The notes: a model not told the origin generated them from the letters alone. A DNA stretch of 64,000 nucleotides from Bradyrhizobium sp. AZCC 2176 (GCF_036924645.1 NZ_JAZHRX010000001.1:6661501-6725500); one strand, 5' to 3'; shown: positions 8,200 through 16,831, numbered from the stretch's first letter. Numbers and translations: made by a program.

Positions 8200-8778
8200 A
8201 TGCGCGTGAGCCGCATTCAGGCCGCGGAAAACCGCGAAACTGTAATCAATGTCGCAAGTCGCCTGTTTCGGGAGTGCGGCTTTGATGGCATCGGCCTCAA
8301 GGATCTGATGAAGGGTGCCGGGCTCACCCAAGGCGCCTTTTATAAGCAGTTCGCGTCAAAGGAGGACTTGGCGGCGCAGTCGTCTAAGCGGGCATTGGAG
8401 AGCGCCACCCTCCGATGGTTGGCCGCTACCGCGGCGAAACCCAAGGATCCGCTCGGCGCAGTGGTCGCGTTCTACCTCAGCGCCGGCCATCGCGATGAAA
8501 AAATGGACGGCTGCCCGATCGTGGCGCTCGGCTCAGATGCCGCCAGACAGGGCAGCGACGTGAAAGCGTCATTCGAAGCCGGGATCAAAGACCATCTCGA
8601 AATCCTCAGCGGATTGATTGCCGAAACCAACGGCAAGAATCCCAAAGGCAAAGCGATGGCCATTCTCTCGACGATGGTAGGTGCGCTGACGCTGTCGCGC
8701 GTCGTCAACGACCCCGATCTGGCTCAGGCCCTTCTGAAGGCGGCGGCCAAACAGGTTCGCGAAGCTGCCGCCGCTTAA
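8200..8778 (+). CDS. TetR/AcrR-family transcriptional regulator
   Basis: A 192-residue repressor. The N-terminal three-helix DNA-binding domain reads ENRETVINVASRLFRECGF, then LMKGAGLTQGAFYKQFASKE with the recognition helix (residues about 35-55). The C-terminal ligand domain contains DGCPIVALGSD, a motif seen in a common proteobacterial TetR subgroup. ATG 8200 was chosen because GGGGAG precedes it at eight bases and family members begin MRVSR; an in-frame ATG at 8185 exists. The iron alcohol dehydrogenase gene follows after 37 bases, so it may control that gene, itself, or both. The effector is unknown. Confidence 0.85.
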   Translation: MRVSRIQAAENRETVINVASRLFRECGFDGIGLKDLMKGAGLTQGAFYKQFASKEDLAAQSSKRALESATLRWLAATAAKPKDPLGAVVAFYLSAGHRDEKMDGCPIVALGSDAARQGSDVKASFEAGIKDHLEILSGLIAETNGKNPKGKAMAILSTMVGALTLSRVVNDPDLAQALLKAAAKQVREAAAA

Positions 8779-8815
8779 TGGCTAGTTATTTTATAAGCTC
8801 ATGGAGGACAAAAAA

Positions 8816-9976
8816 ATGCGCAAATCCGGGATCCATAATTTTCCGACAATCGATCGTGTCGTTTATGGCAGAGCTGCGGCTGTCGCTTTGAAAGATGAGG
8901 CGGTGCGACTCGATGCCAAACGCATCTTCCTCATCGTCAGTCGAACCTTGAACACCAAGACGGATGAGATTGAGAAGATTCGTCGTGCTCTTGGCGACAA
9001 ACATGTGGCGACCTTCGATGGAATTGCGCAGCATACGACGCGTAAGCAGGCTGCCGAGGTGGCCCGTCAAGCTAATGACGCAGAAGCTGATCTAATCGTG
9101 GCTATTGGGGGAGGCTCCGCGATCGATCTCGCTAAGATCGTCATCATGGCGATGGAACATGATATCCGCGATGAAGCCGGTTTCGATCCATTTCCCATGG
9201 GCCCGGGGGTAAACTTCTCTCCGTTCCTTTCGCCCACAGTCCGACAGATCGCAATACCGTCCACGCTGAATGGCGGCGAATACAATGCAGCAGCGCTCGT
9301 CACGGATGAGCGCCATAAGTTGAAGCAGATCTTCTTCCATCCCCAAATGATGCCACTGGCGATTATCCTCGACCCTGCCCTCACCCTTCAAACGCCATCG
9401 AACCTTTGGATGGGATCGGGAACGCGCTCGATGGATCACGGTATCGAAGCATTGTGCTCGCCCGCCGGCACCCCGTTAGCTGACGAAGTCGTCTTGGCGG
9501 GCATCCGCATTCTGCGCGAGGGAATGCTCCGGACCTTGCAGCAAGCTGATGATCTGGAGGCGCGTCGACTATCTCAATACGGCTCATGGCTCGCATCTTA
9601 TGGCCTCCAGGCACGCGTCCCGATGGGAGCAAGCCACGGCATTGGCCATGTGCTTGGAGGCACCTTCGGGGTTCCCCACTACTACTGCACACCCGTCATC
9701 ATGCCGAGCCTTCTTCGCTACAACAAGCCATTCACCGAGGATGCGCAGAAGCGTTTGGCGACGGCTCTTGGCGCCCCGGGTGGCGACGCCGCAGACGCCT
9801 TTGCAGCATTCACAAAATCGCTTGGACTACCTGTCCGACTCGCTGACGTCGGCATAGGCGAAGACAAATTCGATCCGATTAGCAAGATTGCAATCAGTCA
9901 TCGCTTCGTACAGGCCAATCCGAGGCCCTTCAAAAACGAAGCCGAGATCATCGATCTGCTGCGAATGGCAGCTTAG
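8816..9976 (+). CDS. Iron-containing alcohol dehydrogenase (maleylacetate reductase-like)
   Basis: A 386-residue group III dehydrogenase. The NAD-binding loop is AIGGGSAIDLAK (residues about 95-106). Putative metal ligands fall in SMDHGIEALCSP and SHGIGHVLGG, the characteristic Asp/His set of the family. ATG 8816 has GGAGGA seven bases upstream; the upstream in-frame ATG at 8801 overlaps that site and is unlikely. Maleylacetate reductases, the end enzymes of hydroxyquinol and chlorocatechol pathways, belong to this fold, but general alcohol or aldehyde reduction is equally possible. It sits 37 bases after the TetR gene and 44 before the ketosynthase gene, in one probable operon. Confidence 0.8.
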   Translation: MRKSGIHNFPTIDRVVYGRAAAVALKDEAVRLDAKRIFLIVSRTLNTKTDEIEKIRRALGDKHVATFDGIAQHTTRKQAAEVARQANDAEADLIVAIGGGSAIDLAKIVIMAMEHDIRDEAGFDPFPMGPGVNFSPFLSPTVRQIAIPSTLNGGEYNAAALVTDERHKLKQIFFHPQMMPLAIILDPALTLQTPSNLWMGSGTRSMDHGIEALCSPAGTPLADEVVLAGIRILREGMLRTLQQADDLEARRLSQYGSWLASYGLQARVPMGASHGIGHVLGGTFGVPHYYCTPVIMPSLLRYNKPFTEDAQKRLATALGAPGGDAADAFAAFTKSLGLPVRLADVGIGEDKFDPISKIAISHRFVQANPRPFKNEAEIIDLLRMAA

Positions 9977-10020
9977 CTGCCATCAGCGACGATGGATCAA
10001 GATTGGAAGGTAATCTCATT

Positions 10021-11283
10021 ATGCGTCGTGTCGTCGTTACAGGGTTGGGACTGGTATCACCGCTGGGTTGCGGCAGTGAGTTGGCATGGTCCCGCCTGCT
10101 CGAGGCCCGTTCAGGGCTGGCTGCCCTTCCCGAATGGGCAGCTCCCCTTCCCGCACGGGTCGCTGGAATCGTGCCGACAAAGGCCGACGATCCGGCTGGA
10201 GGCTTCGATCCGGATCTGGTCGTTCCTCCCAAGGATCAGCGGAGGATGGATCGCTTCATCCTGTTCGCCCTGGTCGCAACGGCCGAGGCCATTGCACAAG
10301 CGGCATGGACTCCTTCCGACGCACACTCGCTCGAGCGCACGGCGACCGTGATCGCATCGGGCATCGGAGGCTTTCCGGCAATTGTCGAGGCAGTTCGCAC
10401 CACCGATCAGCGCGGGGTCAGGCGCCTCTCACCCTTCACCGTGCCGTCCTTTCTCGCCAATCTCGCGGCCGGTCATATTTCCATCCGCTACGGCTTCAAG
10501 GGTCCCATCGGGACGCCCGTCACCGCTTGCGCCGCGAGCGTGCAGGCGATCGGCGATGCCGCACGCCTCATTCGAACCGGCGAAGCCGACGTTGCGATTT
10601 GCGGCGGCTCGGAAGCCTGCATCGATCTCGTGAGCCTCGGCGGCTTCGCCGCTGCCCGGGCCCTTTCGACGGGCTTCAACGAAACGCCAGCGCGCGCGTC
10701 CCGCCCCTTCGACCGCGACCGCGACGGCTTCGTCATGGGTGAAGGTGCCGGTATCCTCGTCATCGAAGAGTTGGAACATGCGCTCCGCCGCGGCGCCCAA
10801 CCGATCGCGGAAATTGCCGGTTATGGCACGACGGCTGACGCCTACCACATCACCTCAGGACCGGAGGACGGAGACGGCGCGCGGCGCGCGATGGAAGGCG
10901 CCTTGCGGCAGGCCGACCTCAAGCCCGGTGACATCCAGCATCTCAACGCCCATTCCACTTCGACGCCGGTTGGCGACGTTTCCGAACTGGAAGCGATCAA
11001 ATCCGTGTTCGGCCGCGACGGTAAAATTGCCGTCAGCGCCACCAAATCGGCGACCGGTCATCTGCTTGGCGCAGCCGGGGGAGCGGAAGCGATCTTGACG
11101 ATCCTCGCATTACGCGACCAGGTCGCACCGCCCACCCTCAATCTCGAAAACGGCGACGCGGCCGCGGAAGGCGTCGACCTCGTCTCTCGTGAGGCCAGAC
11201 GCATGACGATAGAGCATGCGATTTCGAATGGATTCGGCTTCGGAGGCGTCAACGCCAGCGTCATCTTTCGACGTTGGCAATGA
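10021..11283 (+). CDS. Beta-ketoacyl-ACP synthase II-like enzyme (FabF family)
   Basis: A 420-residue condensing enzyme. The catalytic Cys170 lies in VTACAASVQAIGDA, His311 in NAHSTSTPVGD, and Lys342 and His347 in SATKSATGHLLG, so the full Cys-His-His triad is present. FGFGGVNAS closes the protein, the usual glycine-rich end. ATG 10021 is preceded by GGAAGG. No acyl carrier protein, ketoreductase or malonyl transferase gene is next to it, so it is not part of a visible fatty-acid or polyketide cluster. Its place after a TetR and an alcohol dehydrogenase is unusual for housekeeping fabF. It may extend or remodel an acyl product, or be a passenger gene. Confidence 0.85.
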   Translation: MRRVVVTGLGLVSPLGCGSELAWSRLLEARSGLAALPEWAAPLPARVAGIVPTKADDPAGGFDPDLVVPPKDQRRMDRFILFALVATAEAIAQAAWTPSDAHSLERTATVIASGIGGFPAIVEAVRTTDQRGVRRLSPFTVPSFLANLAAGHISIRYGFKGPIGTPVTACAASVQAIGDAARLIRTGEADVAICGGSEACIDLVSLGGFAAARALSTGFNETPARASRPFDRDRDGFVMGEGAGILVIEELEHALRRGAQPIAEIAGYGTTADAYHITSGPEDGDGARRAMEGALRQADLKPGDIQHLNAHSTSTPVGDVSELEAIKSVFGRDGKIAVSATKSATGHLLGAAGGAEAILTILALRDQVAPPTLNLENGDAAAEGVDLVSREARRMTIEHAISNGFGFGGVNASVIFRRWQ

Positions 11284-11705
11284 CATCCTCGCGGCGAGCG
11301 GTATCTTCCCCAAAGAACTGATCAATCAAGCACGGCTGCGGGCCGTGCGGCTTGGGCGAAGCGAGGCGCTACCCTGCGGCTTGTGAGCGGTGGGTGAAAG
11401 AGTCAGGTTTGGTACTCTAATAATCCGATCTCAATTATTTCCTCACCATTTATCGAGGAATCCTGAGACCATCTTGATCTGCCCCAAGGTATTAGCCCCA
11501 TTCCAATGGAACCGATTCTTGCTTATGGCTTCCGAGCCGGAAGCTCGATGGGGCTCGTCGCTGTCCTCGAATAGCTGGGCAAACCCTATCGGCTGAGGGC
11601 TGCCGCACCGATCTCCCAATGCTCGACCGCTTTCAAGCGGCAATGGGCGATAGGGTTTCAGTGGCGACGGCGCCGACCGACATGGCAGAGACACTACAGG
11701 CCGAA
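11284..11705. other. Intergenic stretch after the ketosynthase gene
   Basis: No convincing gene is seen. The leftward frame open from 11799 runs through this stretch to a stop at 11443, but the part beyond the SDR-like end has no SDR character and looks like read-through of a broken gene. A rightward frame at 11390-11596 lacks a ribosome site. No clear terminator was recognised. Confidence 0.5.
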
Positions 11706-11924
11706 CGTCGGGCACCGGCGGAATTGTCACCAATTCCTTGCGATCGAAGCCGACCAGGGCCGCATCCACGAGATCTTCAACCTCCATGACATTGGGCACC
11801 TTGCTGGCGTCGCCACCAGCTCGTTCGTAAATCTCGGTGCGTGGCCGTGGCCGCGTGCGGCCAAGCGGCGTGCGTAAACTGCGCCGATGCCGCTCGAGGC
11901 GCCGGTAAGGAGTGCGGTCGTCAT
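11706..11924 (-). pseudogene. Short-chain dehydrogenase remnant with large internal deletion
   Basis: The leftward sequence starts at 11924 with MTTALLTGASSGIGAVYARR, a complete SDR N-terminus with TGxxxGxG. After about 30 residues it jumps into a different frame that reads VMEVEDLVDAALVGFDRKEL, the usual C-terminus of these SDRs. The missing middle (roughly 170 residues by comparison with the family) includes the active site. This is therefore a gene collapsed by an internal deletion plus frameshift, not a functional enzyme. It sits just before the YCII gene and near a second decayed SDR. Confidence 0.75.
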
Positions 11925-12003
11925 GGATGTTGTCCTAATTGAGTTTCGAGTATCGGGATGCTCTGCCGGGGATCGATGATGACAAATCGTCGGAGCGGCG
12001 CGG

Positions 12004-12300
12004 TCAGCCGCGCGCCTTCAGATGAAGCATCGGGTGATGCTCATAGTAACCGGCGCCGTTCTTCACGATGGGGTCTTCCGAGGTGATCGCCTTTATCTCT
12101 TGGTCATCGGCGATCTGATAGAGCGACACGCCATAACCGCCACTCGGGTCCATGACGGGGCCATGCGCGATGACCTGCCCCTTCTCGAACAGGTCATCCA
12201 GGAACGCGCCGTGCTGCTTCATCCATGCTTTCTCATCGGCGGTCATGGTCGCGAGAAAATCGGCGCGCGGCGGGATGTACTTGCACAAATAGTACTTCAT
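12004..12300 (-). CDS. YCII-related domain protein
   Basis: A 98-residue small protein of the YciI-like fold (dimeric ferredoxin-like alpha/beta). It begins MKYYLCKYIPPRADF and contains KQHGAFLDDLFEKGQVIAHGPVMD, with the histidine and aspartate in the cleft where other YCII proteins keep theirs, and ends with HHPMLHL. GAGGAG lies at good spacing before the ATG. The function of most family members is unknown; some are dehydrochlorinase-like or accessory to sigma factors. It lies between two SDR pseudogenes and is the only intact gene of that stretch. Confidence 0.8.
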   Translation of the reverse strand: MKYYLCKYIPPRADFLATMTADEKAWMKQHGAFLDDLFEKGQVIAHGPVMDPSGGYGVSLYQIADDQEIKAITSEDPIVKNGAGYYEHHPMLHLKARG

Positions 12301-12360
12301 GGGTCGCTCCTCGGTGAAAGAGACATTTCAGCTTGCTTGGAGATCTCTCGATTTCAGGGA

Positions 12361-12960
12361 TCAATCAGCCACGCCCATCTGCTTGCGAAAACTCTTCTCG
12401 AAAGTCTTTTCAGGAACAAAGCGTCGCATCAGGCGGAGACGGCCCGCCATCTTTCCGGGCGTGTACCGAATGCTCGGCTGTTTTTCGGTGGCAGCCTGCA
12501 CCACCTTGTCCGCCACGGCTTCCACGGGATCGCCGGCCGCGATGCCGTTGCGCCAAGTCGCGTTCATGGCCGCGCGTCCCTTGTCGTAGACGCTCAGGAT
12601 CCGGTCGGGCTTGTCGCCATTCTCTTCCAGCGCGGTGCGGGTGAAGACTGGCACGACCAGTGAGACACGAATGCCGAGTGTTCGCAGTTCGTGATCGAGC
12701 GATTCGGAATAGCCTTCGACGGCGTGCTTGGTGGCGTTGTAGAGCGCTGTATAAGGTCCGGGCAGGAAGCCGGCCACCGAACTGATGTTGATGATCCGGC
12801 CTTGGCTCTGCTTGCGCATGATGGGCAGCACTTCGGTGGTGGAAGGATGCCGAAGACGTTGATGTCGAACAGGCTCTGGGCTTGATCGAGAGATGATTGG
12901 CGCCGCGGTTGCGTGCCGTGCTGGCGACGACGACATCGTTACCGCGATCTACCAGGATGT
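12361..12960 (-). pseudogene. Short-chain dehydrogenase pseudogene with broken N-terminal half
   Basis: From about 12835 leftward the sequence reads as a good SDR C-terminal half: GRIINISSVAGFLPGPYTAL, then YNATKHAVEG with the YxxxK site, and PVFTRTALEE. Upstream, AQSLFDINVFGIL is readable only in another frame, so a small deletion has shifted the frame near 12845. The nucleotide-binding N-terminus cannot be recovered. The gene is non-functional as it stands. A sequencing error could explain the single shift but not the lost N-terminus. Confidence 0.7.
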
Positions 12961-13009
12961 CCGTGACCGATTCAGCCAGGGTTGACCTCGAATACCGCCA
13001 CGAACGCAT

Positions 13010-13570
13010 CCGATCTGGCGACAGCCGGAGCCAGCCAGAAGCGCGCGGCGGGGCGAAAGCCTAATGCTGGTTCGTCTACCGAGATCTTTGATTTCGCTGC
13101 ATGCGGGCTGAAATAGAGACGCTCGGACGCCGCTGCCCGTCCCGCGTTCCCGACGTGAACGCCCTATCAAGCGGCCTCGACACGACTTTGGTGCCATTGC
13201 AGCGCGGGTTTGCGATCGGTACCTGATACTCCATCCAGGAGCCGTCAAGGCTATCTCAGCTTGCCTGAGAAATGTTGTGCTTCGAGCGTTTACTGCGCTT
13301 CCGGCTGTACCCTGCCAACCGGACGGTTATGGTGGGCTAGTGAGCATCGGAGTCTTCTCTTCAATTACTCGGCTGATGTCCGGCTCTTCACCAGTATTAC
13401 ATTGCATGACAAACCAGCGCCATCAGGTGCAGCTAAGCTGGTAATCCCATGGATAACTCGGTTGGTTCTCGCACATCCATCAGAGGCGTTGCAGCGACAC
13501 CTGAAAAGCACCGAAAGCGGGTGAAACGCACCTTATGCAATTGATGCGGAGTCGGCGCATCGTTAGACTC
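13010..13570. other. Non-coding stretch before the island integrase gene
   Basis: Open frames here lack ribosome sites and family character. It is the expected place for the integrase promoter and, if the element has one, an excision or attachment region. I see no gene in it. Confidence 0.45.
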
Positions 13571-13603
13571 CAAGCATTGGTCTCCGGAGACAGCCAATGC
13601 TTG
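13571..13603 (+). promoter_or_regulatory. Stem-loop covering the integrase start codon
   Basis: CAAGCATTGG (13571-13580) and CCAATGCTTG (13594-13603) are perfect 10-base inverted arms around a 13-base loop. The loop contains the palindrome TCTCCGGAGA, including the likely ribosome site GGAGA, and the right arm contains the integrase ATG (13597). As RNA this could hide the start codon; as DNA it could be an operator. Confidence 0.6.
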
Positions 13604-15105
13604 AAACAGAAGAACGTGATCCTCGCGCGCCTGGGGATCGGCGAATGTATCTCTACTTCAACTATTCTGAGTCCGGCTCCCTGCGTTGGTACGTGAAGGT
13701 GAGCCGCAAGGGTCTCCGGATCGGCATACGCGAGGAATACGGAACGTCAGCGTTCGACGCGGCCTACGAAGCAGCCGTTGCAGCGCTGGGAGGAGTAATG
13801 CGCATGCGGCGCATCAAAGCAACGGTGAAGCCGGATCAGCCGGAGCGCCGCTATCTGTACGCCGATGTTAGCCAACGCGGTCAGGTGCGCTACTACGTGC
13901 AACTGCGCAACAAGCTGCCAAAAATTCGGATTTGGGCCGAGTTCGGCGCGGCTGAATTCGAGGCCGAAGTTGACACCGCGATCGCCGCTCAGATCGCGCT
14001 GTTCGGCAACGAGGGCGACTACATCAATGCGCAGAAGCAGCGCAACGAGCCACGCCCTGCTCTGCCGGAGACGCCGGCGAAACCCGGCACGCTGCGCTGG
14101 TACTGGAACGGCTACAAGCAAAGTGACCACTGGCTGGGTGATCTCAGCGTCGGTCATGAGGGCTTAGCGGAATCGACCCGGCTGCAGCGCACTGGGCTGA
14201 TCGAGTCGTTAGTGCCCGAGAATGGCGAGAAGCCGTTCGCAGTGTTAACACGCAAAGTCATAAAGGCGGAAATGAAGGCGCGCACGCCGTCTCAGGCCGG
14301 CAACCTGCTGTCGGCGCTGCGCGGCCTGATCCGCTGGATGATCGACGAAGGCCATCTCGATGAAGACGATGACCCAACTACCGGACTGAAGTCCGGCAAG
14401 GCAAAGGCGAGCCGCGAGACCGGCGGCTTTGTGCCCTGGAGCGAGGACGATATGGCGCGGTACCGAGCGAAGTGGCCGCTTGGGACCGAACCGCGGCTGA
14501 TGTTCGATATCCTCCACTATACTTTCCTTCGGCTGGGCGACGCGCATCGCTTCGGGCCGCCACATCTGCGACAGATCGTTCGCAAGATGGCGGTGCAGAT
14601 TGCGACCGAGAAAAGTCGGGGCAACACGACCGTTACGGTGCCTGTTCACCCGGAGTTTGCAAAAAGTTTGCGTGCGGCCCGTACCTCGGGAATCATTGGC
14701 GCCGAGGTATTCACTGGCAAGGTTGTGCGCGGCCGAGTCGTGCCGATGAACAAAAAGGCCTGGGCGGCCAAGTTCAAGAAATATGCTGTTCTGGCTGGCG
14801 TGAACGAGCCCAAGAAGAGCTGCCATGGGGTACGCAAGGCCCGTGCTGAGGTTGCTGCCTACGCCGACTGCACCGAGAGCCAGATGATGGCGATGTTCGG
14901 CTGGACCGATCCGAAGATGCCCGCGCACTACATCGCGCAGGCGCATCGAGAGAGGCTCGGCATCAGCGGAATGGACAAGATCGTCGCGTTCGACCAGAGC
15001 CAGTCGCTCGATGATTTCATGCCGCTGCCGGAGGCGAACAACGGGGGAACGCTACGCGGGAACGGAGTGGTAACATTCCCAGGTAACATCAGGAAAAAAG
15101 CTTAA
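13597..15105 (+). CDS. Tyrosine recombinase / island integrase (tRNA-Leu type)
   Basis: A 502-residue integrase. The C-terminal catalytic part shows an arginine in TFLRLGDAHRF, HGVRKARAEV (HxxR) and a tyrosine in PAHYIAQAHRERLG, preceded by MMAMFGWTD. The N-terminus is unusual because two similar blocks of about 50 residues occur in tandem (near 17-65 and 85-135), each with an arm-domain-like YLY...VRYYV...IRI pattern. GGAGA precedes the ATG. The gene ends 26 bases from the 3' end of tRNA-Leu, so it most likely catalyses insertion into that tRNA. It closes the accessory segment to its left. Confidence 0.85.
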   Translation: MLETEERDPRAPGDRRMYLYFNYSESGSLRWYVKVSRKGLRIGIREEYGTSAFDAAYEAAVAALGGVMRMRRIKATVKPDQPERRYLYADVSQRGQVRYYVQLRNKLPKIRIWAEFGAAEFEAEVDTAIAAQIALFGNEGDYINAQKQRNEPRPALPETPAKPGTLRWYWNGYKQSDHWLGDLSVGHEGLAESTRLQRTGLIESLVPENGEKPFAVLTRKVIKAEMKARTPSQAGNLLSALRGLIRWMIDEGHLDEDDDPTTGLKSGKAKASRETGGFVPWSEDDMARYRAKWPLGTEPRLMFDILHYTFLRLGDAHRFGPPHLRQIVRKMAVQIATEKSRGNTTVTVPVHPEFAKSLRAARTSGIIGAEVFTGKVVRGRVVPMNKKAWAAKFKKYAVLAGVNEPKKSCHGVRKARAEVAAYADCTESQMMAMFGWTDPKMPAHYIAQAHRERLGISGMDKIVAFDQSQSLDDFMPLPEANNGGTLRGNGVVTFPGNIRKKA

Positions 15106-15131
15106 GGATTTCAACGCGAAACGTGGGCTTA

Positions 15132-15216
15132 TGGTGCGCTCGGAGGGACTCGAACCCCCACGATTTTACTCACTGCCACCTCAAGGCAGCGCGTCTACCA
15201 ATTCCGCCACGAGCGC
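15132..15216 (-). tRNA. tRNA-Leu (anticodon GAG)
   Basis: An 85-base leftward cloverleaf. The acceptor arms GCGCTCG/CGAGCGC pair perfectly, and the gene encodes its own CCA end. The D-arm is GGCGGAATTGGTAGACGC. The anticodon stem CTGCC/GGCAG encloses the loop TTGAGGT, giving GAG. There is a long variable arm as expected for leucine and a GGTTCGAGTCC T-arm. Its 3' end faces the adjacent integrase gene, marking the probable attachment site. Confidence 0.95.
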
Positions 15217-15313
15217 TTGGGATACCGGCTGGTAGGATTACGGCCTGCCGGATCAACGGCGCCGATGTAACAAATCAGGGATGGGGGGACAAGGAAGTTT
15301 TGCACTCCGATAA

Positions 15314-15556
15314 CTACCTGACATCAGGGGATTTCGGCAGCATTTGCTTGACTTCGACCGCGATGCGGTTGCGGTCTACCAGCACCACGCCGGAAGCCAC
15401 CGGAAGGTTGTTGGCGAGGATCTTGACCTCGTCCGCCTCGGTGGCGTCCAGTTCGATGATGGCGCCACGGGAAAGCCGCATCACCTGGTGGATGGGCATG
15501 GTCGTGGTGCCGAGCACCACCATGAGATCGACGCTGACTTTATCGAGGGTGGCCAC
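15314..15556 (-). CDS. Small SpoA-domain protein (FliN/FliM C-terminal-like)
   Basis: An 80-residue protein that is almost entirely one SpoA domain. It reads VSVDLMVVLGTTTMPIHQVM, then LSRGAIIELDA, NLPVASGVVLVDRNRIAVEV and a short tail, the same order as the C-terminal half of the flagellar switch protein FliN. It lacks the N-terminal extension of ordinary FliN. Rhizobial genomes carry such short FliN-like proteins away from the main flagellar cluster. It could join a flagellar C-ring or act elsewhere. No flagellar gene is nearby in this window. Confidence 0.75.
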   Translation of the reverse strand: MATLDKVSVDLMVVLGTTTMPIHQVMRLSRGAIIELDATEADEVKILANNLPVASGVVLVDRNRIAVEVKQMLPKSPDVR

Positions 15557-15619
15557 TTCGAAACCGCCAAAGGGGGACTAAATTGGTGTGGTTCCACCTG
15601 ACCACGTTATGGTTAGCCA

Positions 15620-16348
15620 ATGGTTAATGACCGCCAAAGCCTTGATTTGACGACATTCGCGCTAGTCCAGGGCGGCGGCGAGGTCGAATGGCGGATTTCA
15701 GCGAATCCAGTGCCCTACCCTGAGGCCGTGATCGAGATGGAATCACGCGCGGCCGGGATCGCCGACGGCACGGCAGCCGAGCTGGTGTGGCTGCTCGAGC
15801 ATCCCCCGCTCTACACTTCGGGCACCAGCGGCAAGGCGGGCGACCTGCTCGATCCGCGCTTTCCGCTGTTCCCCACCGGCCGCGGCGGGCAGCTCACCTA
15901 TCACGGCCCGGGGCAGCGGGTGGCCTATGTGATGCTCGACCTCAAGCGCCGCCGGCCGGATGTGCGGGCCTATGTGGCGGGCCTTGAAGAATGGATCATC
16001 CGCACCCTCGACGCCTTCAATGTGCGCGGCGAACGTCGCGAGGACCGCGTCGGCGTCTGGATCAGGCGGCCGGACAAGGGCGCAGGCTACGAGGACAAGA
16101 TCGCGGCGATCGGCGTTCGGCTGCGGCGCTGGGTGTCATTCCACGGCATCGCCATCAATGTCGAGCCGGATCTGGCGCATTTTTCCGCGATCGTGCCCTG
16201 CGGCGTTGCCGATCCGCGCTACGGCGTCACCTCGCTGGTCGATCTCGGCCTGCCCGTGACGATGGAAGATGTCGACGTCGCGCTCCGGCGGGCGTTTGAA
16301 GACGTGTTCGGCGCAACCGCTGCGCGCCTGCCGGAAGCAACGGCCTGA
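15620..16348 (+). CDS. lipB: Octanoyltransferase (lipoyl-[ACP] protein octanoyltransferase)
   Basis: A 242-residue LipB. It transfers octanoate from ACP to the lipoyl domains of 2-oxoacid dehydrogenases and the glycine cleavage H protein, the first step of lipoate synthesis. The signature [17 protein letters not shown] spans 87-103. Catalytic Lys160 lies in [13 protein letters not shown], where the acyl chain is bound, and Cys194 lies in IVPCGV. The length matches family members. It stands alone, in the first core-like segment to the right of tRNA-Leu. Confidence 0.95.
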   Translation: MVNDRQSLDLTTFALVQGGGEVEWRISANPVPYPEAVIEMESRAAGIADGTAAELVWLLEHPPLYTSGTSGKAGDLLDPRFPLFPTGRGGQLTYHGPGQRVAYVMLDLKRRRPDVRAYVAGLEEWIIRTLDAFNVRGERREDRVGVWIRRPDKGAGYEDKIAAIGVRLRRWVSFHGIAINVEPDLAHFSAIVPCGVADPRYGVTSLVDLGLPVTMEDVDVALRRAFEDVFGATAARLPEATA

Positions 16349-16433
16349 GACGTCCGCCGCTCTGCCTAGCGGTCTTCCGCTCTCGCGAGCGGCGACACAT
16401 ATCCAGTAGCGGCGGTGTACAGAGGAGGTCGCG

Positions 16434-16733
16434 ATGACGAAGCGTAGGCTTCCCTTCGAAAACCGGTGGACCAACAACGCGAACGCCCTGCAATGGAATT
16501 GCGAACTTGACCGTGTGGGCGTGGCGAACGTACGGGCCATGTTCGCAGATCACGAAACGCGGCATCCCAACCGGCGCAACGCTGTGTTGGACGTTCCGGC
16601 CGGCTTTGTCCGGGATTGGCTGGCGTTCCAGGATCGGCGCGCGGCGCGGCAACAACTGCTTTGGCGCGCAACCGTGATTGCGCTTTCGGCTATCGCGGCA
16701 ACGGCGGCCGTGCTGGGTGTGCTGATCGCGTGA
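16434..16733 (+). CDS. Small protein with C-terminal membrane anchor
   Basis: A 99-residue protein of unknown function. The N-terminal 70 residues are polar. The last 25 (ATVIALSAIAATAAVLGVLIA region) form a single transmembrane helix, so the bulk probably stays in the cytoplasm, tail-anchored. AGAGGAGG lies at ideal distance before the ATG, supporting a real gene. It follows lipB by 85 bases on the same strand. I do not recognise a family. Confidence 0.6.
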   Translation: MTKRRLPFENRWTNNANALQWNCELDRVGVANVRAMFADHETRHPNRRNAVLDVPAGFVRDWLAFQDRRAARQQLLWRATVIALSAIAATAAVLGVLIA

Positions 16734-16831
16734 AATGGCAGAACCGCTCAGCCGGATGTGCGCGGCTTTGGTGGCAGCGACAAACCCGACGCCATCGCGA
16801 AGCCGCGCGGCGCCGGTGTCGAAAATGCCCG

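Larger units (their letters stand above)
1..15131. mobile_element. Putative genomic island, right part, ending at tRNA-Leu
   Basis: A tyrosine integrase gene ends 26 bases from the 3' end of a tRNA-Leu gene, the classic arrangement for an island inserted at a tRNA 3' end. The DNA on the integrase side carries catabolic genes, local regulators and decayed SDR genes, while the other side of the tRNA begins with core genes such as lipB. The left boundary is outside the window and I did not find a second copy of the tRNA 3' end by eye. The island call is inference from context. Confidence 0.5.

Noticed and set aside
15123..15581. Rightward frame of 152 codons starting in tRNA-Leu
   Set aside because: Its first part (CARRDSNPH type) is the well-known false translation of the antisense of a tRNA-Leu gene, and the rest is the antisense of the SpoA gene.
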